Below are positions 43,341 to 52,743 of a DNA stretch of 64,000 nucleotides, one piece after another. The DNA is taken from assembly GCF_016901695.1 (NCBI RefSeq), contig NZ_JACJKS010000005.1:62001-126000 (forward strand), written 5' to 3'. The stretch is from Mordavella massiliensis. GTDB lineage: Bacteria; Bacillota; Clostridia; Lachnospirales; Lachnospiraceae. Position numbers and translations under genes: made by a program. How positions within the stretch are numbered: position 1 is the stretch's first letter; every line of letters starts with the position of its first letter. A model generated the notes under the pieces. The model had not been told where the DNA came from and searched no databases. It saw only the letters and a list, made by a program, of their open reading frames with translations.

Positions 43341-43369
43341 TTGCGAAAACATGCATCATGTCGTATAAT
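43341..43369 (+). promoter_or_regulatory. Promoter of BTAD regulator
   Basis: TTGCGA (43341-43346), 17-bp spacer, TATAAT (43364-43369), followed by two further TATAA-containing repeats (to 43402). Confidence 0.7.
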
Positions 43370-43410
43370 AACGTATAACTATAGGTAAATATAAGCTCCT
43401 AAAAACTAAA

Positions 43411-44664
43411 ATGAGCGGCAGGATGAACAGGGGGCAGGAAAAGAGGGATACCGGGGTGGAGAACGAACAGACAGGAAACCCGATCATCATAAAGACATTC
43501 GGAACATTTTCGCTCATGTACAACGGCAGATCCCTGGCGGGGCAGAAGGCGATGGAGTCCCAGTTCGCCTATCTGATGCAGATGGTGCTGCATTACCGCA
43601 GGGACGGGATCAGCCGGGAAGCAGTGGAGGAGGTCCTTTTCGGGGACCGGGATGTGGACGACCCGCGCCATGCCTTCCGCACCGTTTTATACAACGCGCG
43701 GAAGAAGCTGGAGAAGACGCTTGGAAAGCTGCCGGACGGCGGCGACTATATCATCCAGAAGGACGGCATGCTCTACTGGACGGACGATGTGCCGGTGGAG
43801 GAGGACGCGGCGCTCTTTGAGAACCTCTGGCAGCAGGCGGAAGCGGAGAGGAACCGGGATGAAAGGCTCCGGCTCCTTCTGGAAGCGCTCCATACATACA
43901 CAGGCGAGTTCCTGGGCGCTTACGTGGGGTTCCTCTGGGTGGCAGCGGAGGAACGGCGCTACCGGATCCTGTTCTGCCGCTGCGTGGAGGAGATCGTAGA
44001 GCTTTTGCGCAACAGGCAGGATTACATCCAGATGCAGAAGGTGGGCGAGTACGCATCCAGGATCTCCCCCTTCTCGGACTGGGAGGCTGTCACGATGGAA
44101 GCCCTCATCGGGATGGGGCGGTATGAGGAGGCGGACCGCCTCTATGCGGACACCGCCCAGATCTACTTTGAGGAGCGGGGCCTTAAGCCATCCCAGAAGC
44201 TTCTGGACTCCCTGAAACAGTTGGGCGACCAGTTTGAACATCCCTACGAGGCAGTGGGGCTTATCCAGGAAAACTTAAACGAGAACCGGGAGAAGAGCGG
44301 CCCTTACGTGTGCAGCTACCCCGTGTTCCAGGGCATCTACCAGATGCTGGGCCGGATGTCGGAACGCAGCGGCCAGTCCGTGTACCTGATGCTCTGTACG
44401 GTGGTGGACAGCAAAGGGAACCCCATGAAGGAGGGGGCCCAGCTTGAGGAGCTGTCCGCCCGCCTGGGAGAGGCCATCGTGCACTCCATCCGCCGCAGCG
44501 ATGTGGTCAACCGCTACGGCAGCGGGCAGTATCTGATCCTGCTCCTCAACATCACGCTGGAGAGCTGCCGGATCGTGCAGAAGCGGATCGACCGCATGTT
44601 TCTGAGCAGCCGGCAGCGCACGGGCGTGTCCTACCACGTGAGCAGCATCCTGCAGGACGAGTAA
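43411..44664 (+). CDS. BTAD transcriptional regulator with degenerate GGDEF tail
   Basis: A 417-residue protein. An N-terminal winged-helix domain (IIIKTFGTFSLMYNGRSL; YLMQMVLHYRRDGISREAVEEVLFGD) is followed by a bacterial transcriptional activator (BTAD) helical domain (about 125-270; ALHTYTGEFLGAYVGFLWVAAEERRYR). The last 140 residues have the order of a nucleotidyl-cyclase fold: VYLMLCTVVDSKG, RRSDVVNRYGSGQYLILL, VSYHVSSI. The GGDEF loop is GSGQY, hence not catalytic. ATG 43411 lacks a clear SD; ATG 43423 and GTG 43456 are options. It may regulate the surface locus downstream. Confidence 0.75.
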   Translation: MSGRMNRGQEKRDTGVENEQTGNPIIIKTFGTFSLMYNGRSLAGQKAMESQFAYLMQMVLHYRRDGISREAVEEVLFGDRDVDDPRHAFRTVLYNARKKLEKTLGKLPDGGDYIIQKDGMLYWTDDVPVEEDAALFENLWQQAEAERNRDERLRLLLEALHTYTGEFLGAYVGFLWVAAEERRYRILFCRCVEEIVELLRNRQDYIQMQKVGEYASRISPFSDWEAVTMEALIGMGRYEEADRLYADTAQIYFEERGLKPSQKLLDSLKQLGDQFEHPYEAVGLIQENLNENREKSGPYVCSYPVFQGIYQMLGRMSERSGQSVYLMLCTVVDSKGNPMKEGAQLEELSARLGEAIVHSIRRSDVVNRYGSGQYLILLLNITLESCRIVQKRIDRMFLSSRQRTGVSYHVSSILQDE

Positions 44665-44688
44665 AAAAGATAAAGAAAACGCAAAGAA

Positions 44689-44734
44689 AAGCGTCAAAAT
44701 TCCCATTTTCATATGGAGTTTTGACGCTTCTTTT
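44689..44734 (+). terminator. Intrinsic terminator after BTAD gene
   Basis: AAGCGTCAAAAT (44689-44700) pairs with TTTTGACGCTT (44719-44729), loop within CCATTTTCATATGG, then CTTTT. Confidence 0.8.
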
Positions 44735-44798
44735 GCGTGCGGGGCTGGTAAGATAGCAATGTAAGATAACAGCATGGCGGGATAGGACCGGAACAGAT

Positions 44799-45275
44799 AT
44801 GGAAGGATCAGGAAATTACATCGGAACTCCCTGCGCGGTCGTCCTCTGCGTGGACGGCGCGCAAAGCAGGATCAGCGGAGAACTTTATCACGGATACAGC
44901 AGGGACGGCATCCCGTTCAACGGCGTGGAGGACGCGTTCCTGCTCATGGAGGATTTCTTCAACAGGCTGAAGTACCCCTTCCCGGGTACGGAGAGCCGGT
45001 CTTTTCTAAAGAAACAACATACAAACGGCGAAGCGGAGATGACAAGGATGATGGGTGACGCGGAACTTTTAAAAAAACACGGTGACAGAGGGACGTTCAT
45101 CGTCCGGGTGCAGCACCGCCAGCACAGTAGCTGGCAGGGGGTGGTCACCTGGGCGGAGCAGCAGAAGACCGTACCCTTCCGCTCAGCCCTGGAGCTGCTG
45201 AAGCTGATCGACGGGGCGCTGGACGCGGACGGTCCGGAGGACGGCGGGGAGCAGATACAGACACTGACAGAATAG
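44799..45275 (+). CDS. 158-residue protein of surface locus, unknown
   Basis: A cytosolic protein with AVVLCVDGAQSRISGELYHGY near the N-terminus and FIVRVQHRQHSSWQGVVTWAEQQKTVPFRSALELLKLID in the second half; acidic C-terminus. No signal or membrane segment. It heads the surface locus, 13 bases before the coiled-coil gene. SD is weak (gataggaccggaacagat). I cannot assign a family. Confidence 0.6.
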   Translation: MEGSGNYIGTPCAVVLCVDGAQSRISGELYHGYSRDGIPFNGVEDAFLLMEDFFNRLKYPFPGTESRSFLKKQHTNGEAEMTRMMGDAELLKKHGDRGTFIVRVQHRQHSSWQGVVTWAEQQKTVPFRSALELLKLIDGALDADGPEDGGEQIQTLTE

Positions 45276-45288
45276 GAGAGCAGGATCC

Positions 45289-45798
45289 ATGGCGGAATAT
45301 GAGAACGACTTAAAGAAACTGAAGCGGCTGGAACTGGTGGACGTCATCGACAGACTGCAGGAGGAGCTGGAGCAGGCAAAGCAGGAGAACGCGGAACTGA
45401 AAAGCCGGCTGGAGGCGCGGACGCTGGATGTTGCGAACGCCGGATCCCTTGCGGAGGCCGCGCTGGAGCTGAACCGGGTATTCGAGGCGGCGCAGGCCGC
45501 GGCGGATCAATATCTGGAGAATATAAAGGAGCAGCAGGCGGGCGCGAAGGAGCGGGCGGAGGAAGAACTGGCACAGGCCAGGGAGCAGGCGGAGAAGATG
45601 CGCCGCATGGCCGGCGCGGACGCTGTGCAGATCACCTCCCAGGCGAAGCGGGAGGCGGAGCAGATCCTTCAGAAGGCGCGGGAAGACGCGTCCAGGATGG
45701 CTTCCGACGTGCTCTCGATGATCGAGAACTTTGTCAATACAAGCAGGACCAGGACAGGAGAAGACAAGGGCGCGCAGGCAGCGCCGGAGGAGTCTTAG
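45289..45798 (+). CDS. Coiled-coil protein, unknown
   Basis: A 169-residue Glu/Ala/Arg-rich protein, coiled coil from about 20 to 160 (LQEELEQAKQENAELKSRLE; AKREAEQILQKAREDASRMAS). No membrane segment. ATG follows aggagagcaggatcc. It resembles DivIVA-like C-terminal parts but lacks the N-terminal motif. Position before the signal peptidase suggests a role in secretion or placing of the surface structure. Confidence 0.6.
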   Translation: MAEYENDLKKLKRLELVDVIDRLQEELEQAKQENAELKSRLEARTLDVANAGSLAEAALELNRVFEAAQAAADQYLENIKEQQAGAKERAEEELAQAREQAEKMRRMAGADAVQITSQAKREAEQILQKAREDASRMASDVLSMIENFVNTSRTRTGEDKGAQAAPEES

Positions 45799-45799
45799 C

Positions 45800-46396
45800 A
45801 TGAAAGAGAACAGACAGCGGAGGCGGGACATCGAGATCCCGTCCAGGGAAGCGGTCGCGGAGGAGAAAAAGAGACTCCGGCACAGGAACCGTTTCCGCAG
45901 GAGCCTTTTCAATACGATCGGATTTCTCATCGTGGTGGCGGCGGTATCTGTACTGATATCCGCCAGGTTCCTCCCGGTGGTGCAGGTGTTGGGCAGCAGC
46001 ATGGAGCCGACCCTGAGGGACGGCGAGATCCTGATCCTTCAGAAGACGGACGATTTTGAGACGGGCGATCTGATCGCCTTCTATTACCAGAGCAGGATCC
46101 TCCTGAAACGGGTCATCGGAACCGCAGGAGATTACATAGATATAGATGCACAGGGAAATGTATCAGTGAACGGGATACGGCTCGACGAACCCTACGTCAC
46201 GGAGAGATCCCTGGAGGAATGCGACATCCGCCTTCCCTACCAGGTGCCGGACGGGCGGGTCTTCGTGATGGGGGATCACCGTTCCGTATCAATAGACAGC
46301 CGCACCAGGGAGGTGGGCTGCGTAGCCCAGGAACAGATGGTCGGGAAGGTGGCCTTCAGGATATGGCCCCTGTCCCGGGCGGGATTTCCAGAATAG
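45800..46396 (+). CDS. lepB: Signal peptidase I
   Basis: A 198-residue type I signal peptidase, S/K-type. A basic N-terminus and one membrane segment (about 38-58) precede GSSMEPTLRDGE (catalytic Ser), LLKRVIGTAGDYIDI (catalytic Lys) and VMGDHRSVSIDSR. ATG overlaps nothing but is one base after the previous stop, SD ggaggagtctta. It probably processes the neighbouring secreted proteins. Confidence 0.93.
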   Translation: MKENRQRRRDIEIPSREAVAEEKKRLRHRNRFRRSLFNTIGFLIVVAAVSVLISARFLPVVQVLGSSMEPTLRDGEILILQKTDDFETGDLIAFYYQSRILLKRVIGTAGDYIDIDAQGNVSVNGIRLDEPYVTERSLEECDIRLPYQVPDGRVFVMGDHRSVSIDSRTREVGCVAQEQMVGKVAFRIWPLSRAGFPE

Positions 46397-46411
46397 AAAT
46401 GAGGCAAGGTT

Positions 46412-49400
46412 ATGCGGGAAGATGTGAAAAGTATTATAAGGAGAGCGGACAAAAGAAGGAAGAGGCGCAGGAAGATCTATGCAGGTCTTGCGCTTTTAGC
46501 TGTTCTGGTTGCCGGATTCGTGTCCTGGAAGCTGATCCTGCCGGGCATCGCCCTTGGCGGCGACGCCTACTGCGGCAGGGAAGAGCATACTCACAGCGGG
46601 GCCTGCTATGAGGAGGTCCTGATCTGCGGGCAGGAGGAGAGCGCAGGTCACACCCACACGGAGGCCTGCTACACGGAAGAGCGGCATCTGACCTGCGCAC
46701 AGGAGGAGAGCGCAGGGCATACCCATACGGAGGCCTGCTATGATGAGGCGGGCAATCTCATCTGCGCTCAGGAAGAGAGCGCGGGCCACACCCACACAGA
46801 GGCCTGCTACACGACAGAGCAGCGCCTGACCTGCGGGCAGGAGGAGAGAGCGGGCCACACCCACACAGACGCCTGCTATCAGAAGCAGATGACCTGCGGC
46901 ATGGAGGAGCACACCCACACCCTGGCCTGTCACTCCAATCCAAACGCGGTGGAGAGTCAGGAGGAGTGGACAGCAGCCTTCAAAGACTACCAGCTGACCG
47001 GCGAATGGGGCAAAGACGCAGCCTACATCGCAAAGACTCAGGTTGGGTATACGGAAAGCGAGAGCAACTATACTGTCAATGAGGATGAGACGACAAATGG
47101 CTACACACGCTACGGCGCATGGAACAACGATCCCTACGGCGACTGGGATCTGGACTTTGCAGCCTTTGTTCTCAGCTATGCGGGCGTGCCGGATGAGCAG
47201 TTTCCCATTAATGCCAACGGCCTGAATGAGTGGACGACCCAGATCCAAAACGCGGGCTACTATGTGGCTCCCGATGGAGCAGCGCCCGAGAGCGGCGACC
47301 TGGTGGTCCTGGAAAAAGACGGGCAGGACCGGGCGCAGCAGATGGGCATCGTCAGCGAGGTCAGGACAGATAAAGACGGCAATGTGACCGAGGTCAAGGT
47401 CATCGAAGGAAACTGTGATGACGCGGTAAAGGAAAACACCTATAACGCAGATGATAAACACATCGTGGCATACGGACTGGTAAGCAAAGCTTATGAAGCG
47501 TATAGCCAGACGGGAGAAAAGGAGTCTGCGAAAGATAATACAGAAGCTCCGGAAGAAGACGGGGCAGGAGAATCAGATGGAGAGCAGACACAGCCGGCGG
47601 GAAAGCAGGCGGTGAACCTGTGGGAGAGCAAAGATGCTGGAAACACAGGCGGAGATGTTTCTCAGCGGATCACGGTAGACATTACCCCGAAACCGGGCAG
47701 TGCAACAGAAGCGAAGACAGGGCAGGAGTTGGGAGTCTCTGTTATTGCTACTTATTCAGGAGCCAACTGGGCAGGCAAGGCAGAGATCTGGATCAGGCTT
47801 GGAGAGATGCCGGAAGGGATGAGCCTGGCAGGATTTGTTGACAATAAGCATACGGTTGCGATTGATGGTAATCATTCTACTGTATTGGAACTTCGGGAAG
47901 AAAAAGGGATCAGTTATATAGTGTTTGATATTCCGGAACAGGGCGATACCGTGACATTTAATCTGGATTTTATCACAGAAAACGGGATTATGCCGGAGAA
48001 GACAACTCTTGCAGTAGAAATAGACACAGAAAAAACGAGGATCGCTGAGGATGCCTGGAAGGACGGACTGGATCACGCTTCCGAGCCAGTTGAACTGACC
48101 TGGACGGCTGATTTTGACTGGAATGATGTAATTAAGGAAGTAAACGGAGAAGAATCCAATACGATTAAATATTATGAAGACGTAAATCAGTTGTCTGGAA
48201 CCTTGATATACACCATATCTGCAATAGGAAATAATCACGATACATACGGAGCGATCTGGACAGATCACATTGAACTTACAGATACGATCAGGCTGACCGG
48301 GAGCAAGATGTGGTTTCCGAAAGACGCAGAAATTATCTTGAATCAAAGGAAAATTGTTGTAAAGACTGCAGATGGGGACGAGGAAAATATTGCGTATTTT
48401 GTCAATGATTATACAGGAAACCAGAAGTTTGAAGTGAAAGATATGCAATGGGTTGTAGAGAATGGTAAGAGAGTTGGAATAACTTACACGATCGAGATTG
48501 ACAACCAGAACTGGAACAGTTCGGATCGTGACCGGGAGCAGTCGAACCTGGATCTGGATCTGCGGGTGAACGCAAAGTATCTGGAACTGTCAGAAGACTT
48601 TGGAAATACTTTTTCAAATGAAAATGACCGTATTACAAATGAAGTAACCTTTAAAGCGGTTCCCTGTGTAAAAGGCGTGAATCCTGAGGAGAGTAAAGAC
48701 AGCGTATTTACCACTCTTGAGAAAACGGAAGAAGAGGGAAGGTTAACAAAGACTGTTGCAGGAAAAGATGGAGAAAAGCCGGAACAGGTTGAAGAAGGAG
48801 ACACGCTGACTTATACGATTTCCTTTGAGAATACCGGCCATACGGCAATTGCTTTAAGGGATGAAAACGGTCAGGCATATAAGGTTACAGATACGCTTCC
48901 GGTATATCTGACTCTGACAAAAGAGCAGGAAGAGAACCTGCCAGTGGGCGCTGAAGCAAAACTAGATAAGGAAACAGGACGCTGGACCATCACCTGGGAT
49001 CCCACAAAGACAGAGGATAAAGAGACATTAGAAACAGGAGAGACATTTACTTTTGATTTTGAGGTCATGGTGAAATCAGGCAGCGGAGAGCAGCTGAATA
49101 ATAATTCTGCTATTACGAATATGGCTTCTTACAAGGGATTTACCGGCCGGACTACGGTTTACTTCGGAGAAGGAAAGATCAAAGTAGAAAAGACCAGTGA
49201 TAAAAACAGGGTAGCGAATGGAGGCAACGTAACATATACGATCACAATATCCAATACGGGCGGAGCCGATATAAAGGATCCTCAGACATTTACAGATACG
49301 CTGCCCAAGGGCCTGACATTTGTGTCATCTCAAATTGGAGAGCAATCGGTTACTGCTAGTGGAACTTATACAATTACTTCAGGCTCAGGCCAGCCGTATG

Positions 49401-52400
49401 GACTGAATTTTAATCGCAATGATCAGGAGCTTACCTGGACGCTGAATTCGTTAAATAAAGGGGATTCCGTATCATTTTCTTATACCTGTACGGTCAATAC
49501 GGATGAAATGGAAGGAACAACAGGGTTGACCAATACCATAGAGCATGACGGAGACGGCGGAGATGACCAGGTTACCATTGGAGTGGATTATCCGCTGGAG
49601 CTGGAAAAAATCGTACAGCAGGATTCTTCAAAAGTGTATGAAAGCGGATCCGAATTTGACTATACGATCACATTGAAAAACGATCCGGAGCATCCCAGCC
49701 AGCAGGAGTCATTTGACCTGGTGGATACGCTTCCGGAAGGTATGATACCCATCGACTGCACGCTGCAGAGAATAGAAAATGATAGTACCCAGAATGTATC
49801 CTGGGAGGATTTTGCCAAAGATACCTACCAGATGGGAAACGCCGAGAACGTATCCTACTCGACGCAAATTAATGGAGATCAGGTTTCTGTGAGCAAAACG
49901 GGAAATCAGATTGTTCTGACCTGGCATATTGATGGAAAGATTGAGAAATCCGTTTCGAAAAATTACAGGGTTAAACTGATCCTGTCCGAGGAGCAGCAGG
50001 ACGGTGAGGTCTATGATTTCAGAAATGTAGTGACCATGGACGATCTGGAAGCGTCTGTGACAGTATACGGCGGCGAGGGATGTACGCTGGAGATCAACAA
50101 GAATATTTACTTTGCCGATCCTGACTATCAAAATGGCGCAGATACGGGATTTATCGGAGATATAGATGGAAAAGGACTGGACAGTCAGAATGCCATAGAT
50201 ACGGCGAAGGCCCTGAGCTTTGAGATAACCGGTATAGACGAAGAGGGGCAGCCAATTACATTCGGAAACGGGGAAAAAACGCTCATCGTGAAATATGCGG
50301 ATACCGGTTGTGCGAACCAAGAGAATTATTTTTTCCCAATTGGAACGACACTGGAGCCAGGCACCTATACGATCAAAGAAGTTTTCCCAGATATGACTGA
50401 TACCGGGTATGAGTTGTATTCCGCAGAGTATGTGTTAAAAGGAGATGTGGTTTTAAGAGAATATCCCTCAGATGGCGTTACGGTGACAATTGAAAACGGG
50501 CAGGCAAAAAGCGTAATCTTGAACAACACCTATGGGCCGGAAGGGGAAGCTTCCATAGATATACAGAAGAGTGTCTTTGGTATTGCGGAGAAAAATGGAG
50601 ACACAATAACTCCTCTGAGCAGTAAGGATGAGATCTCCGCCGAACCTGGAACCGGTGAGTATCTTATTTCTTATAACATTTCTGTGATCAATACCGGAAA
50701 ACAGGACGTTATCATAGAAGAAATCATAGATACTCTGCCGGAAGGCATGGAATACGTGGGAATGGCAAGCAAGGCCAGTGCTATGTTTGACGGCGAAGAA
50801 GATACATTGAGTTTGTTTAGTGATTCATTAAACTTGTTAAATACAACCATTCAACGCGGAGGAGGAACCATCGATAAGATAGGAAATGCGACGGGTAAAC
50901 TCACTTTTAAGACAACAGGATACTCATATGAGGAATCGGTAAAAAATAAATACATGATATTGGCTCACGAGGGAGATAAAGACAGTATCCTCAGCTTCCT
51001 AATGATTTGTTCCATCGATGCTGATAAATTGGAAGAAAATGTTGCGTTGACGAATACGGTTTCCGTAGCGGCCAGAGGCAGAAATGGGGAACGGGTCTAT
51101 TACAGAGATGCCGAGGACATCAGCAGCAGGAATACGCCATATGACGCCATTCAGAATATTGGTTCTTCCGAGGACATGGGAACAGAAGAGAAGGGCGGCT
51201 ATGAATACCGTGTTGTATCCTCATCCGTATCTGTCATGCCGACCAAACAACTGGTGCCAGGTATTAAAAAGGAGGCAGTTGCATACCGCAAAGTTGGAAG
51301 CCATGAAGACTTTAAAGAAATAGGGGATGATGGGATCATTGATACGTCCAATGCCGTTATTAAATGGAAAATCACCATATATAATGATGGTACTTTGGAT
51401 ATGAAAGATTATACCATCGAAGATACCATGACATCACCTTTTACATTACTTACAAAATCGAATAAAGAGGAGATCAATAATCCATATTTACTCGAAGTAT
51501 TTGAATTTGTCGGAGGTCAGGGAAATCAGGACGGATATTATAAGTCAAAAACAGGTTATCCAATGGCATTATCTGAGTCCTGGATCGAAGAGATTTCGAG
51601 CGATAAGAACCAAAATACTTATCAGATCTCTATTCCAGACAGTAACGATAATTACACCATCGAACCAGGAGAATATGCAGAGCTGACGCTGTATACCTAC
51701 TGTGCGGAGACGAATTATAAAACCTATATGAATACAGCTACCATTTTACCGAACCTTAAAGATGCTGCAGGAAACCCCATAGAACTTAATGCTCTCAAGG
51801 TAAAGGATGGACGCGGTGAAGTAGTATATGATGAAGACGGGACGCCCGTTGGGGTGAAAGCCTCGGATAATGTGTATGCAATGGGCGCCTATGGATCCAG
51901 AGCCTGGAAGGAAGTGGAAGAAAAAGGAAACCCGGATAATCACGGAGAGGGATCAACAGCTGGAGGTTCTGCGAATTATATTCAGGTTAGCGCGGCAGAT
52001 GATGTGATTTACAGAAACAATATTCAAAACATCAGCCAGACATCATTCAAAGACATGGTGATTATCGACAGGCTGCCGGATGTAAACGATATCGGTGTTG
52101 TCAATACCATGGACCAGAGAGGAAGTCAGTTTAAAGTAAGCTGGGCGGAAGGACTTGAATTGTATAAGACTGACAGCGATGGAAACAGAACCAGACTGAA
52201 CGCAGGAGAGTATACCATAGAGTTTTCCGCTCATCCGATAAACCAGGCATTTAGCGAAAGCGATTTTGAAGGGGCAAATGCAGACAACTGGCATAATACC
52301 TGGCAGGATGGCGATACCTCTTTCCGGATTGTAATGGACTCCAACTTTAAGTTAAATCAACAAGAAACACTGATCATACAATACGGTGGAAAAATTGCGG

Positions 52401-52651
52401 ATGATGCGGGCTCACTGGAGATAGCCTGGAACAGTTTTGGATATCGCTATACAGGAACAGATGCAGGAGCTCCAACACTGACGGCAGAACCGCCGAAAGT
52501 AGGGGTTATGATGGAAGAAACCTATGAGCTTCCCGGAACGGGAGGATTCGGACCTGCTGGTTACCTTGCAGGAGGCGCAATTTTGACTGCGGCGTCCTGT
52601 TTGACAGGCGGATACCGGATGAGACGCAGAAGGGAAAGGAGGAGAAGATAA
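46412..52651 (+). CDS. Giant LPGTG-anchored surface protein with HTH-ACY repeats
   Basis: A 2079-residue protein. A basic start and hydrophobic segment (about 23-46) lead to six Cys/His repeats (about 58-175; unit GHTHTEACY...LxCxQEE). A CHAP/amidase-like domain follows (about 185-362) whose catalytic Cys position is Asp (YGDWDLDFAAF) and whose His position is Gln (QQMGIVSEV). Then comes a Thr/Asp-rich stalk with many DUF11/isopeptide-like repeats (VTYTITISNTGGADI, TDTLPKGLTFVSS; VTDTLP, LVDTLP, IIDTLP). The end is ELPGTGGFGP, a membrane segment and an Arg-rich tail. It is probably a sortase substrate, perhaps the pilus tip. Base composition turns AT-rich near 47,650. Confidence 0.9.
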   Translation: MREDVKSIIRRADKRRKRRRKIYAGLALLAVLVAGFVSWKLILPGIALGGDAYCGREEHTHSGACYEEVLICGQEESAGHTHTEACYTEERHLTCAQEESAGHTHTEACYDEAGNLICAQEESAGHTHTEACYTTEQRLTCGQEERAGHTHTDACYQKQMTCGMEEHTHTLACHSNPNAVESQEEWTAAFKDYQLTGEWGKDAAYIAKTQVGYTESESNYTVNEDETTNGYTRYGAWNNDPYGDWDLDFAAFVLSYAGVPDEQFPINANGLNEWTTQIQNAGYYVAPDGAAPESGDLVVLEKDGQDRAQQMGIVSEVRTDKDGNVTEVKVIEGNCDDAVKENTYNADDKHIVAYGLVSKAYEAYSQTGEKESAKDNTEAPEEDGAGESDGEQTQPAGKQAVNLWESKDAGNTGGDVSQRITVDITPKPGSATEAKTGQELGVSVIATYSGANWAGKAEIWIRLGEMPEGMSLAGFVDNKHTVAIDGNHSTVLELREEKGISYIVFDIPEQGDTVTFNLDFITENGIMPEKTTLAVEIDTEKTRIAEDAWKDGLDHASEPVELTWTADFDWNDVIKEVNGEESNTIKYYEDVNQLSGTLIYTISAIGNNHDTYGAIWTDHIELTDTIRLTGSKMWFPKDAEIILNQRKIVVKTADGDEENIAYFVNDYTGNQKFEVKDMQWVVENGKRVGITYTIEIDNQNWNSSDRDREQSNLDLDLRVNAKYLELSEDFGNTFSNENDRITNEVTFKAVPCVKGVNPEESKDSVFTTLEKTEEEGRLTKTVAGKDGEKPEQVEEGDTLTYTISFENTGHTAIALRDENGQAYKVTDTLPVYLTLTKEQEENLPVGAEAKLDKETGRWTITWDPTKTEDKETLETGETFTFDFEVMVKSGSGEQLNNNSAITNMASYKGFTGRTTVYFGEGKIKVEKTSDKNRVANGGNVTYTITISNTGGADIKDPQTFTDTLPKGLTFVSSQIGEQSVTASGTYTITSGSGQPYGLNFNRNDQELTWTLNSLNKGDSVSFSYTCTVNTDEMEGTTGLTNTIEHDGDGGDDQVTIGVDYPLELEKIVQQDSSKVYESGSEFDYTITLKNDPEHPSQQESFDLVDTLPEGMIPIDCTLQRIENDSTQNVSWEDFAKDTYQMGNAENVSYSTQINGDQVSVSKTGNQIVLTWHIDGKIEKSVSKNYRVKLILSEEQQDGEVYDFRNVVTMDDLEASVTVYGGEGCTLEINKNIYFADPDYQNGADTGFIGDIDGKGLDSQNAIDTAKALSFEITGIDEEGQPITFGNGEKTLIVKYADTGCANQENYFFPIGTTLEPGTYTIKEVFPDMTDTGYELYSAEYVLKGDVVLREYPSDGVTVTIENGQAKSVILNNTYGPEGEASIDIQKSVFGIAEKNGDTITPLSSKDEISAEPGTGEYLISYNISVINTGKQDVIIEEIIDTLPEGMEYVGMASKASAMFDGEEDTLSLFSDSLNLLNTTIQRGGGTIDKIGNATGKLTFKTTGYSYEESVKNKYMILAHEGDKDSILSFLMICSIDADKLEENVALTNTVSVAARGRNGERVYYRDAEDISSRNTPYDAIQNIGSSEDMGTEEKGGYEYRVVSSSVSVMPTKQLVPGIKKEAVAYRKVGSHEDFKEIGDDGIIDTSNAVIKWKITIYNDGTLDMKDYTIEDTMTSPFTLLTKSNKEEINNPYLLEVFEFVGGQGNQDGYYKSKTGYPMALSESWIEEISSDKNQNTYQISIPDSNDNYTIEPGEYAELTLYTYCAETNYKTYMNTATILPNLKDAAGNPIELNALKVKDGRGEVVYDEDGTPVGVKASDNVYAMGAYGSRAWKEVEEKGNPDNHGEGSTAGGSANYIQVSAADDVIYRNNIQNISQTSFKDMVIIDRLPDVNDIGVVNTMDQRGSQFKVSWAEGLELYKTDSDGNRTRLNAGEYTIEFSAHPINQAFSESDFEGANADNWHNTWQDGDTSFRIVMDSNFKLNQQETLIIQYGGKIADDAGSLEIAWNSFGYRYTGTDAGAPTLTAEPPKVGVMMEETYELPGTGGFGPAGYLAGGAILTAASCLTGGYRMRRRRERRRR
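46583..46936 (+). repeat. Six tandem Cys/His coding repeats
   Basis: Units of about 20-25 codons, each with H-T-H and two Cys (HTHSGACY, HTHTEACY three times, HTHTDACY, HTHTLACH), directly after the first membrane segment of the giant surface protein. The copies differ at synonymous sites, so the repeat is not freshly duplicated. Paired Cys and His could bind metal or form disulfides. Confidence 0.85.
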
Positions 52652-52743
52652 GGAAGTCTCTTTCTCGGCAGCCTTTTGTGCCGAAGCCGGACCGCGATAG
52701 ATAAAAGAAACATATAAAAAATATAAGGGAAAAGGAGATTAAC

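Noticed and set aside
46583-46936. Regular repeats that might be a CRISPR array
   Set aside because: The repeats are in-frame coding units with synonymous variation and no unique spacers; they encode the Cys/His motif.
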